Of a stretch of DNA of 64,000 nucleotides, positions 9,691 through 21,434 are shown in pieces. The notes under the pieces were generated by a model. The model did no database searches and was not told the origin of the DNA. It saw only the letters and a program-made list of their open reading frames with translations. A program made the position numbers and the translations under genes. Source of the DNA: Miscanthus floridulus (taxonomy: Eukaryota > Streptophyta > Magnoliopsida > Poales > Poaceae). Position 1 is the first letter of the stretch. Every line of letters begins with the position of its first letter. The stretch covers positions 86,071,560-86,135,559 of the forward strand of contig NC_089598.1 of the NCBI RefSeq assembly GCF_019320115.1, read 5' to 3'.

Positions 9691-12007
9691 TGAAAATGAC
9701 ATCTAGCCCTTTAGTGGGTTTTGGATGATTGAATGACAACGTGATTAAAGGTCTAACCCATTTACTAAGTGTGAACAGGTTATAGGTTATCTCATGGGTA
9801 CTTAATGAAAGCCAAAATGATGTGTTGTTGTATAAACTATCTAGTTCAAGCACAAGACAACAATACAAATAGAATTCATGTAAAGGCTTATTTATTGTGG
9901 GATTTTCATGTACTGTATGAAAGCAAGCTCAGTAAGAATTAATTAATGAGACATGAGGGATTGCATATGGAATGGTCTCATATTTGAAGCTTGCTAAATT
10001 GAAATGAAAAAAGATAAATACAAATGAATGGATGATTCAACACAAGATATGACTTGATTGCTTGAGATGGTGAAGATAGCAAGGAAAGGCTTCGAGGTAC
10101 TAAGCAAGGGTGAAGGGCAAGCGACGGCTTGGTGGCCGAAGAACCTAGCTAGGGTGAAGAAGGAAGTACTTGCATTTAGTTGAGGTACTAATCAAGCTAA
10201 GATGGTCATGTTAATGTGGAGGATCAAATTACTATTAGAGTGTTTGATGGAAGTGACTTTATATATTTGGGATTATTCAAATTTAATGAATAGAATCAAG
10301 TCCGTGCTCAAGATGGCTATGCTCAAGTAAAAAGATCAATATCAACATGTTGGACACCCTCACTTGATGAAGATTGGAATACACGACTTTCGTTGAAAGA
10401 GATCAACTCAAAAGGTTTAAATTTGTTATACTCTTTAAATTTGAGTTAATAGAAATGCCTGTACTATTAAGAGGGATGCATCATGTTGATAGATAATGTT
10501 TCATAAGTGCTCAAGCCAACCCATGTGAGTTTTGAGTGTTTGAGAGACAAAAGAGCTAATCTGTTTTTTTGCTGGTCTAGCTCTGGTATTGATACCGGAC
10601 GTGTCTGGTATTTGCCCAGCAATGGTAATTCTCGTTGTTCTCGGGTTGGTTTGTTGGGAGTTTCGATGTAAGTCAGGAGTTCCGGCATAGGTCGGGAGTT
10701 CTGACGTTTCGCGCTTAACTGACTAAGATGGTTTACTGTCCTGGTCATACCGGATGTGTTCGGTATTCATACCGGACGTGTCCAGTATGGACGATCAGAG
10801 CCCAATGGCTACTTTTCAAATGCCTTGAGGGTCGGGAGTTCCGATGGTCGGAAGTTCTAGCATGCGTCGGGAGTTCCGACACCTCACAAACTTCAACTCA
10901 GTTACTTTGTTTTCAAATATGCTGAGGGTTGGGAGTTCCAACGTGTGTCGGAAGTTCCGATGGTTAGGAGTTCCGACATTCATCGGGAGTTCTGACGCCT
11001 CATATTGTCACTGTAACTTAGTTACCATTGGGACAGTGTAAGTCATACCGAACATATCCGGTATGACAACGGCTATAAAACAGCTAGTTTTTCATGGGGG
11101 CTATAAATACCCCTAAGCCTCCATCTTTAGAGGCTGCTGATTTTGCTGGTTGCTATACACGTTTTTTAGCATTACCAACTCTCCCAAACCCTCTCTTAGT
11201 GAGTGTGTGATCCTAATTGCCAAATCAATTAGTGGGTTGAGAGAAATTCAAAAAGAGAGCAATCCAACCACTTGAGCACTTGTGCATATTGTCAATCTCA
11301 TGATTCGCATTTGTTACTCTTGGACTCTTTGGTCCTAGATGGTTAGGCATCGCCGGAGAGCCCACGAGAGATTGTGGTGTGCCTCGGAAACTTTGTAACG
11401 GTCAATTCCACCGTCTCGGAATCAACTAGTGGAAGGAGGAAAAGGAGTTAGAAAAGACTCCGGCTAGAGTGACCTTCGTGGTAACCTCTAGGGCTGACCT
11501 TCGCTGGGTCGTCCGCAGCCCCCTCAATGGAGAGTAGGACTCGAATGAGTCTAAACTTTGGTAAAACAAATATCGTGTCTCAATTCACATTTTATTCGAA
11601 ATTTGTGTTGCTCTAGCTCTTGTGTAGGTTCTTTGTGTTTACTATCATCTCTAGTAGGTACCTGCAGTTTGGTTTGAAGATAAAAATCGAAAGGAGCAAG
11701 TTTGGGGCTGTTCTACAGAAATCGTGTATATCGAACACGTCCGGTATTCATACCGGACACGTCCTATATTTCCTACTTGTGCTAAAAATATTTATTCTTG
11801 GTTCTAACTTTGTATTGCAAGGTTGTAGCTTCTAGATATATTCTTTATACCTTGTTTACTCTGTGGCTAACTTGTGAGGGTGGTATTACTCTTAATTTGG
11901 AGTTTCCATTTTGGAAACTCCCTTTTCTAATTGCTTCCATATTTAAAGGTGTTAATTATCAGAAATGCCTATTCACCCCCCTCTAGGTGGCATCCTAGGT
12001 CCTTTCA
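9691..12007 (+). repeat. 5' LTR of the gag-only element
   Basis: It aligns end to end with 34119-36437. It contains six copies of a 20-bp near-palindrome (consensus ATACCGGACGTGTCCGGTAT) and a cluster of GTCGGGAGTTCCGAC-like repeats at about 10640-10995. The TATA region lies near 11075-11110. Confidence 0.9.
11074..11110 (+). promoter_or_regulatory. LTR promoter TATA region
   Basis: GGCTATAAAACAG at 11072 and GGCTATAAATACCCC at 11099 both fit plant TATA boxes, and the second is conserved in the 3' LTR at about 35528-35541. Start of transcription would be some 30 bp downstream. This is sequence match only. Confidence 0.5.
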
Positions 12008-12009
12008 AT

Positions 12010-12021
12010 TGGTATTAGAGC
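12010..12021 (+). other. Primer-binding site of the gag-only element
   Basis: TGGTATTAGAGC, two bases after the LTR end, matches the initiator-Met tRNA complement TGGTATCAGAGC except for one C-to-T change. Confidence 0.7.
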
Positions 12022-12059
12022 TAGGTTCTCACCTAAAGCTTCACCGCCGTGAGAAAAGG

Positions 12060-14032
12060 ATGTTGACGCCTATCAAGTTGGAGCTGGTGCTTCTCCAAAA
12101 TGATGGTTCAAACTTTCTACCTTGGTCAATTCATGTACTCAATGCTTTTAGGGATATTAGTCCTCTTGTTGAGCATATTGTGGATGCAAGCATACCTCTT
12201 CCTATAGTTGATTGGAGCAACTACAAAAATTTTATAAAAGAGGAAGAGATATGCGTACAACTCAATGCTCAAGCTATTAATGTCATGTTGAGTACATTGA
12301 GTGCAGAGGTTCAAGATGAGGCAATCTTCAATGGACAACCACCTCTGGAGAGTGCTCATCTCATTTGGACTAGACTTTTTGATTTATATGGAAAATCCAA
12401 ATGTGATGATGCACTTGAGATCAAATCAGTGGAAAGTATGTCCATTATGTCTTCATGCAGTGAAGAAGCCTCACATGACCTCAAGAGCGCCGAGCCAGAG
12501 CAAGAAGTGCAAGCAACGCATGACATGCTGTCTGCCTGCACATACCGGACGTGTCCGGTATGACCATGGCAGCAGGACAGCAGGCTGTCTGTGATGATGA
12601 GGCTCAAGCCTGGTGGCGACCAAGTGATGAGTCAACCTCAGTATTTCATGATACTCATCACTTGTGTCTCATGGCCAAGAAAAGCAAGAAAAAGAGTAAC
12701 AAGAAAGATCAAGAAAAGGAGAAAGCACAAGTAGATGATCAAGATGAGAGTGATGTTGAAGTTAAAGACAACTACAACCTTGATCACCTCAACCGCAAAG
12801 ACAAGTTCATCATCATGAAGATAGTTGAAAAGAATGATGAGCTTGAAGAAGAGATTAAGAAGCAAGTGCAATCACTTCAAAAGCAAGAATTGTTTCTCAT
12901 CTCCAAGATGGAAGAACTAAAGGCTCTAAGTGAAATGTATGAAAAATTGTCAATTGAGCATGCTTTAGTTACTAACTCCTCTTCTAGTGTTTCACAACTA
13001 GAGAAGGAAAACTTTGAGCTCAAGGCAAGGCTAGATGAACTATCAAGCAAGTATAATGTGCTACAAGCAAACTATGTTCATCTAAAGTGCTCTCATGATG
13101 AAGTAGTAGAATCAAGCATCATGCTTGAGGTGGCTCATGAGGTTGTGATCACATTGATAAAATTTTCTCAACCTCTCACACAATCACTCACTAGTACACC
13201 ATCTCAATTAAATATTTCGTGTACTAATGAGTGTGCTCCTCAAGCAAGCCAATCTTCGATTGAGCTAAATCTCATAGAAAACATAGAGCTCAAAGAAGAG
13301 GTGGATAGATTAAAGAAAGATGTGATTCGGTTGAAGGGTAAGGAGAAAGCACAACCTTCTCAAGATAACCATGATAACATGGTGAAGAAGCTTGAGAAGG
13401 GTTCAAACCTTGCTTCCTCCAAAACCCAACAAAAGAATCACATTTCAAGCAAGGCCAACACAACCAAGAGCAAGAAACATGGAAAAAGGTTGTGCTATGG
13501 TTGTGGATTATATGGACATGAGTGGGCTATGTGTCCACACAAGAGTTGAGCCAACAAGTGTGAAGTGGCCGAACAAAAGGCCTCAAACAAGTTGGCCAAC
13601 CAAAAGAAAAGTGATGGACAAAGCGCTTGTCTCATGAGCAAGACAATGGGGCATCCTACCAAGAAATGCCTAATGTACAAAGAGGCAAGAAAGGAAGCCC
13701 AAGTTGCAACAAGAAAATGCTATGGATGCAATGAGATGGGCCACAAGATTGATAGATGTCCATACAAGCAAAGCAAGCATAGAGCAAACAAAGGTCGCAT
13801 ATGCTATGCTTGTAGAAGAAAGGGGCATCTAAGCTATGAATGCCCAAATGGTAATGCTTCTAAGCCGAACACATTTGTTTATAATGATATGCTTAGAAAG
13901 ACCACAAATGGAGTTAGCACTAGCAAGGTGATGTGTTCACCACTAACTAGTACTAAAGCCATTTGGGTGCCTAAGCACTTGTTGACTAACTCAAAAGGAC
14001 TCAACAAGAGTTGGGTACCAAAGTGTGCTTAG
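12060..14032 (+). pseudogene. Gag polyprotein of the LTR element (DUF4219/UBN2-like, coiled coil, CCHC knuckles)
   Basis: The start ATG at 12060 lies soon after the primer site. Residues 1-130 resemble the Copia gag N-terminal domain (LLQNDGSNFLPWSIHVLNAF, HLIWTRLFDLYG). A 20-bp palindrome at 12542-12561 supplies the TGA that ends this frame, and the protein continues in another frame from about 12551. Next come a Lys/Glu-rich stretch, a long coiled coil (about 12800-13100), and CCHC knuckles CYGCGLYGHEWAMC, CYGCNEMGHKIDRC and CYACRRKGHLSYEC. A degenerate fourth, CLMSKTMGHPTKKC, has lost a cysteine. An in-frame TGA at 13547-13549 separates the first knuckle from the rest. Gag would form particles and bind element RNA. 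No pol frame follows. Confidence 0.75.
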
Positions 14033-16120
14033 GTTAATAATGTAGGTACTTGGTGATGAGATGAAGGCATCGGGGTGGTTGAGCAAGCAAATTGATAATA
14101 TTCATTCAATCTATCAACCAATTCTTATCATAATCTCTTATATGGTTGACCCAAAGATAATTCAATGAATATATCATATATTTCATCCTCACCATTGGTA
14201 ATGAGTACCTAAACCTTATAGGATAGCCACTTTGTTTGTTTTGTGCTCAATGACTCACAAATAGGCATATTTGTGAAAAATTGAAAGTGATTAATTAGTT
14301 TTACTTGATAATTATCATGTTTGCCATATGGTGCTTTTAAATAGTTCTCTAGTAGAGCAATTCATTTGTTGAGATGTGGCTATACAATAAATAATAAAGC
14401 TAAACAAAGAATCACAAGAAGCAAATGATTTGTTTCTGTCCTGCACCTATCGAACGTGTCTGGTATTACTATCGGACATGTCCGATATGGCCAGGGACAG
14501 AGAAAATGTTTCTATTCTGCGTATTCTAGACGTGTCCGGTATACCTACCGGATGTGTCCGGTATTGCAGGAACTAGAACACTAATTGGATTGCAACTGAG
14601 TCTTTGATCCATATATTTTTTCATATCCTTAATTTACTCAGAAGTTTGTGGTTTATTAAATCTAAGTGGATTGTGAGAATCTCTTATACTCAAATTTAAT
14701 TATGGCAAATTATTTGGTTGTGGTTCAAAATAGAAAATTGACTCCCAAATTCTTAATAGAATAAAGTGCTAGATAAAAGTCATTCAAATTACTTAAAGCA
14801 CTTATATAGGGGGAGCTCAGTTTCTATTTTGCACTTTGTGGAGTAACAAATTTATCTAGCATTCTTTGTAGTCCTTTGGATGAAAATGTATCTAGCATGA
14901 TTATCTGGCAATTAAGGTCAACATAAAGATTATCATGCTATGTATCTTCTTAGTGGTATTCTTGTGGGCTCAAGGCAAAGGTATGTATTTACATACCTGC
15001 ATTGTAGGTGCATCTAAGGCCCTTTATATGTTAGAATGTGCATTTGTGTGACATAGGAGAGATGTTTTTCAAAACCCCTAACTAGCATGAGTAGGAAGTG
15101 TGAATTTGAAAAAACTATTTGAATCTTGGTCTTTGTGACCTAGCCTTGTCATGTGATGATTATAGCTCTCTTTGATTGTTTGATTGGCTAATCACACATG
15201 ACATGGCTTTCTTAAGTCCACAATCTACTATGTCTCACATTATCTCTCTCTCAAGTAATCAAAATCTATATGCCAAATATTTGGAAAAGAGAAGTGACAC
15301 TCATGGCGTTTGGATAAGAAATGTATTTACACCTTATTTGGATCAAGGACATACATGTTTTTGGATCAAGAAATGATAGAGAAGTGGATTGGAATTAAGT
15401 AAATGAAATTTGGAAAGAGAACAGCTAGCCCACAAATACCGGATGTGTCCTGTATTCATACCGGACGTGTCCGGTATGAGTGGGGTTATAAAGTGGCCGA
15501 TACTCCTTTGGCCCTGGTCCTCTATCTCTCTTTTCTCTCCTCTAAGTCGACGCGGCCACCGCTGTTCCATCGAAATTGGCGATTAGGTGATTCCACCAAG
15601 AAAAAGAAGAAAGGGAGATTTGATCAGGAGGAGACTTGCATCAAGATCGAAGGCTCTAGGACTTAGATTTCCAATCGCTTCTTCATTCACTCTCTCAAGG
15701 TACCATAATCCCGGACTTCATCCGATCTATGTGGTTATGGCATGATTTTGAAATCCCTTCGGTAGAGTTGCTACATTACCTGTCTAGAAGCAATGCCCAG
15801 AGTTTGGATTAGATTGGTTGAAGATTGAGCCAAGGACCTCGGTTAGGGTTGCTATTTGCTCATACCAGACATGTCCGGTATGCACCGGTATGGGATAGCA
15901 GAGCAGATTTTGCTCCCTTGTTTCAATCTTCTCAGTGGTTGATTGTTAGGACTAAGTTTAATTGTCTATTGTGTTTTGTGAACCTTTTTGACCTAGTTTG
16001 GTTGAGGTGATTACAAAGCATAGGATAATTATTCTTATTTCTATATTTCAACTAAAATAAGCTATCATTTGGGCATGTATCTAAAATTCAATGCAAATCT
16101 TTGGATATAGGACAGCAATT
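14033..16120 (+). other. Non-coding interior of the gag-only element
   Basis: AT-rich sequence without a credible ORF. It carries seven more copies of the 20-bp near-palindrome: pairs at 14447/14469, 14523/14545 and 15436/15458, and a single at 15862. Nothing else is recognisable. Confidence 0.6.
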
Positions 16121-18699
16121 ATGAGTGGAAGACAGAAGCCTAGGTCCAAGCATAGGCATGATCCAGCTTTGGAGAAACACAAGAAGGCAAGACAGGAAAG
16201 GGCAGTAGCAGGGGACTCTCTAGGGCTACTAGGGGTGATCCACAATACAAAGAGGGAGACAACAGTTCTTCCTCTGACATAGGTATAGAGGAGTATAGAG
16301 TGGAGCCCAGTACCAGAAAGAGGAAGAGCACTGACAGAGATTCAGATGGTGGCAGCTCGGATAATGAGCAAGAGATTGAGGAGGAGCAGGCAGTGCCTCC
16401 AGCTTAGCACCAGCCAGGTCAGGGTATGCACTATGGTTTACTTGAGCCACATCCACCTAGTGTACCCTCTTATATTGCCAGAGTTGACTATCAAGGGAAT
16501 GGTATGACCAGAAGGGCCAGAGATAAAAGAAGAATTGATCTAAGGGGCTTGTCTAGGATTTAGTTTGATCATCGATTTTAGACAGCCTTTCATATGGACT
16601 ACTACACCAGTGTGATCCTCACCAGGAATCTAGTAATTGCTAGGTCTCAGTGGATTGATTGGCAGTACATCAAAGATTTGCAGAAGGCCTCCATTGACCA
16701 CGCTATTGCCATTTGTGAGCATACAGGGGTTTATGAGATTATGGAGTTCCAGCATGACTCGAACACAGAGGTGGTAGCTCAGTTCTACGCCACCCTGTTG
16801 AAACGACCCCAATTTCCACGAGGGAAAATCCACAGCGTCGAAGTGTAATAAGACCGTTGTAGATCATATTACCCAAATTCCAGTCGAATATCACATCCAT
16901 ACAACGATAATATCAGAGTACAAATAGTGCAGAATTACATAAATTATTACATCGCCGCATTGGCGGAATCAAAAGTAGCATTCACTTAGAATAGCTTGAA
17001 GATAAGATCGCCAAACTTGAGCGTAGGCATGAACCCCTCATCCGTCAAACTCCTCGGAGCTAAACTCCTCAGCAGAACATGTGTGCCAAAATTTATCAGT
17101 ATGATTTGTACTGGCCACTCCCGACCCTATGAGCATTGCTTTGTGGGAATTGGATGCAAGTTGGATATAGTCAAGAGAAACCTATAAGGCTGGGGTTTCC
17201 TATGCATTTAGCATATCAAGTATATATTAGTATAGTCAAGTTCTAACACCATTCCCACACCTATTCCACCCATTCCCATTCCAGAGCCAGGTTTTGATCC
17301 TGGGATCGATATACCACCATCTCCACACCATCACCATACCATAACCATACCATCGCTCAGTCGACAGGCCAACTCCCTCTCGGCACTGTCTCAAGGCCCG
17401 TAGCCCCCTGGCTACGACCGACACTCTCTCACGAGGGAAGAAGAGAAGGACTCATCTCACTATCTAGTTTAAGCAAAACCCAGGAAAGGTCCATAGCCGA
17501 CAAGTTGGCACATGTATCGATCGATCAACCATACACTCTGCAGAGGTTTTACATAACCATAAGATCCGCCTTCCTCGCTGACCGTCGTCAACTAGGCTGA
17601 TTCTGGCCCCTTGCTAGCCTAGGATAATGCCACACTACCATTCAGCCCTGGTTCACCCCAAGTCAAGTCTGGGGTGGCTGAAACTGTGAGTCATGAGCCA
17701 GATCCACAAGGTCTCCATGAAGTCTCGGAAGGGTGTGGGGAATTCCTCCACGCCCGTACCTTTTTACACTGTCCGCTATCAACCTAGCAGTAGTGGCAAT
17801 ATCCGACCAAGTAGTCCAGCCGTCCCACACCATATAGGGTGAGTGGTACGTAAGGCTTCCCGATGAGTCTGAGTACTAGTAAGTCCTTAGGGATGACCAA
17901 GCCAGAATGTCTCCATCAGGGTTTCCATTTACCGTGCCACCACAACACCTCCATCCCGGGCTCCACCCGTCACAGGTTCACACCCAGGTCCACCTCATAT
18001 ACCATTTACCCACCACATGTATCCATTTCCAGGGGTGCCCAGGTAGCATCCCATGGCAAGACTTGCCCTAGGTTCGTCGTATGCTCCAACTTGGTCGACA
18101 CAACCCTCACCCTCCACACACCCGAGTCACACACGCAGCACTCTCCCCATGGTCTAGATAACACCAGTATCCACCACGCACGTAGTATAAGCGTAGTAGG
18201 AGTATAAGTAATGAAATGTATAGCAGTAAGCATGTGTCTAGCCTAATAGCAGGGTATGCAGGGGTAAGGTTGCGTCAAGGTAAGGGCTTTCAAGCAAGCA
18301 TACTACCATGCAAGTCCTAGCATAATATAACTGTAGCAGTAAAGTAAAGCGATAGCAGTTCTATATTTGCCATGCGTAATAGGTGCTACGAGATTGGGTG
18401 GGATGTGGCACCTTCAGTGTAGTTGTCTCCGTTCTCCTCACGGTACTCACGGTCCTCGTCCGTCAGGTTCTCCTCTGAGTCTGCATCATTCGCATTATAG
18501 TCGCGTTAGCGACGTCTATAGAATAGCACAAAGAAGCAATAAAAATTCAAAAGAGTCAAATGCACTCAAACATGGGTTCATTGCGTAGAGCTTGATTTTA
18601 GTCCTGGTTTCATATTTTTCCGAGGTCGTATGATTTAATTATGAATTTCTGAAGTTTAAATCATTTCTGAAAATGGAAAAAGGCTGAATTAATCCTGGG

Positions 18700-19020
18700 C
18701 TGACATGTGTCATGCTGTGGTTGGTCCATGTGGCTTGCTGACGTCATCATGGTTCCGAGCTGACAGGTGGGGCCAAAGGCTATTGGGTCACTGACAGGTG
18801 GGTCCGGTCAATGTCAACGGCGGTCAACATCGAGTCAACGGTAAACGGTCAACGGTCAACAGTCAGGGTCACTGACATGTGGGTCCAGGGCTGCTGACGT
18901 CAGCAGCTGATGTCAACGTGATGTCAGCATGATGTCGGCATCTGACGTGTGGGTCTAGAGTGTCTGTGCCACTGACATGTGGGGCCAGGTCATCGGTCAA
19001 CGTTGACCAGTCAACGGTTA
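18700..19020. repeat. GTCAACGG and TGACANGTGGG repeat block in the Tekay LTR
   Basis: Short tandem GTCAACGG/GTCAACAG units alternate with at least six copies of a TGACATGTGGGKCC-like motif. The same block recurs in the other LTR at about 29690-30000. Its role is unknown; TGAC-core motifs resemble W-box and bZIP sites, but that is only a similarity. Confidence 0.6.
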
Positions 19021-19914
19021 ACGCGATCGGGTCTCAAACGGGCTTCGGGTTGGGCCAGGCCAGGCCGAATACGTGGCACGCTGTGACGCTGCCACGTCAT
19101 GGCCGTGGGCTCTTACTGGGCCTCGTGTTCAGGCTGTAGGCGTGGGCTTGGCTCACGGTGGACCCAAGTTCACGGTCCATGGATCTAAGGCAGGATCCAT
19201 GGTGGACCGAATCCAACGTCATTTCTCCTCGGCTCGGCTCATGTGCACCGGGTGCAGGGCTGCATGGCTCAACTCACCCCTTCTCCTCTGTTTCTTCCAT
19301 GGCACGCTCCCACCGGTGACATGCTCACCGGCGAGCTCCCGCAATGGCTCAGGCATCCAATTGAGGTGGGGAAAAGTCTCCCCACGTCATGGCGACTGCA
19401 ACGGTGGGGTCAGGGCGATGGATGGTGCTTCCTAAGTCACTGATCACGGTGAACGGCGACTCAAGCACAACCGGCATGCAGGAATGGCGCGGGTGCAGCG
19501 GCATTGGCCGGTTCTGTGGTGCGCATGGGCGCCACAATGCTCCAGCGGGCATGTCGGGTAGGTCAAGGGGTCCTCCAGGGCCTCCGATGGCTTTGGCCAT
19601 GACGGCGGCCTTCCGATCACATCGGCGGTGTGGGGGCTATGGCCTCGGAGGGGCGTCATAATGGGGAGTGTAGGTTCCTACGGATCCGTGTGGACGCGGC
19701 GAGGGCGTCCGGAGCTCAAGGCGAGGCTTTCGGTTTCCAGGTGGCCGGTAGGGTCTTCCCGGCGGCCACGGCGACATGGTGATGATGGCGAGGCGCGTGG
19801 GTCACTACGGGGTTCCAGTGGGGTGGTCACGACGTGTGCGTGAGTTACCCGTGGCTTCAGCGAATAGGGCGAGTCAAGGAGGCGCCAGGCGCTCCAATCG
19901 GTACTAGCCACGGT

Positions 19915-20090
19915 GGTCGGTGCTCGGACCGCTGGTCGGGTGCTCGGACCTATGGTCTGGTGCTCGGATTGGCGGCCTGGTGCTCGGACTGGTGGCCTGG
20001 TGCTTGGACTAGTGGCCTGGTGCTTGGACTGGTGGCCTGGTGCTCGGACCGGTGGTCTAGTGCTCGGCACGGTGGTCTGGTGCTCCGGTG
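19915..20090. repeat. 20-bp minisatellite in the Tekay LTR
   Basis: About nine degenerate copies of TGGTGCTCGGACTGGTGGCC in tandem, with the matching array in the other LTR at 30890-31060. It produces the Trp/Gly-rich and Ser/Thr/Pro-rich false frames seen on both strands here. Confidence 0.8.
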
Positions 20091-21367
20091 GTAGCTGCGC
20101 CATGGCGGTGGCGTCGTGAGCGTGGCATGCGTGCTCGACTACGGCGTCCGAGGAACCTGGAGAGGCCTACAGCATCCAAGGGCTCGGGATGGTCACGGTC
20201 AACGTGAGTGTGCTGTGCTGGTGTGCCTAGAGGCCGAGGATGGCCTTGGCCTACGCGCTCACGGTATGGAGCACCATGGTCGGAGTAGCAAGGTCAGGCG
20301 GCGAGCAGGGGAAAAATTGGGGGCTCACCATAGGTGATGTGGAAGAGAGGATAGCGGTGCAGTGATGAGTTGCGGCCGTGTAGCTCCGGAAGCAGTGCCG
20401 TGCAGTGCCGACCCGCGATCGTGATGACGACGACGGCGTTGCCCTCGGCTCCGGCGACATCGGCAGCGTGCGGGGGCTCCGATCCTCCTCTCACGATCTC
20501 CTTCTCGGCCCTCTACTCTCGGTGTGGTGAGGCTGCTGGGCCACCAAGCGGCGGCGAAGGCTGAGGGAGAGGCTAGGGCGCCGAGCGTGAGCGGCGTGCG
20601 GGCTAGCTTTATAGCCGAGCGCCATGCCTCCCATGGCGGATGGCATCATGCGGTGGAGGCGTGTGCATCGCATCAGACGGTGGTGCAGGGTTGCGTGGGC
20701 GCGGCGCAAGGGGACAGGGTCATGTCCTGGGCGTGACCCCCTGGCCCGCCCCTGCCACAGCTGTTGGGCACCGATCGCGTAGGCAGTTGAGGCGTGGGTG
20801 AGGAAGACGACACTATAGACGGGGGTGCGGCTGACATGCGAGGTCCAGCGGGTAGTGGCTGCGAGCGAGGCAGATGGGTGCGCGAGCGTGGGAGACGCGC
20901 TGGGCCGGCTCGTGGGCTGCGTACGTGCGTGCGCCGGTGCAAGGTGGGCGTGGTTGGGATGGCTGGGCCGCGAAGCCGAGCAGCCTGGGCTACGAGGCCT
21001 TCTTCCTCATTTCTTTTCCTTTCTGTTTTCTTTTTCTACTTCTCTGGTTTAAATTCAAATTTGTTTTTTTAAGTTGGATTCCCAAATTGGTGCACCATAT
21101 TCATTGGAGTTGTTAAGCATATCATAACTCAAATGGAAATCCAAATCACATTTTGAATAATAAATGTATGCAACACTTTATTTGTTAGAATTTAAATAAA
21201 CACAATTAATTAATGACATGCCATGCTTATGTGTTAACTTGGGTTGGGTTACTTCTAATGCAACTCCAGGGTTGGGTTACTTTACATGACACTCATCATC
21301 ACATGGAAGTTTTGAGAAAAAAATTTGTAGTTGGTATTTTTGGTTTGTGGATTTTTGGGTTGTTACA

Positions 21368-21383
21368 GTCCTACCCCCTTAAC
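21368..21383 (-). other. Polypurine tract of the Tekay element
   Basis: The minus strand reads GTTAAGGGGGTAGGAC directly before the 3' LTR, the expected plus-strand priming site. Confidence 0.7.
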
Positions 21384-21434
21384 AGAATCTCGTCCCCAAG
21401 ATTAAAGCGTAACGTACTCTTCGAAAAGGTAGGG

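Larger units (their letters stand above)
16799..21367 (-). repeat. Left LTR (3' LTR) of the Tekay element
   Basis: It aligns with 27752-32338 end to end. Most visible differences are transitions. It contains GTCAAC-rich runs and repeated TGACANGTGGG motifs at about 18700-19010 and a 20-bp minisatellite at 19915-20090. Confidence 0.9.

Noticed and set aside
18006..19843. Many 60-140-residue frames in the Tekay LTRs
   Set aside because: The LTRs are GC-rich and non-coding, and the frames are not consistently kept between the two LTR copies.
19834..20119. Trp/Gly-rich plus-strand and Ser/Thr/Pro-rich minus-strand frames
   Set aside because: They are translations of the 20-bp minisatellite in the Tekay LTR, repeated identically in the other LTR.
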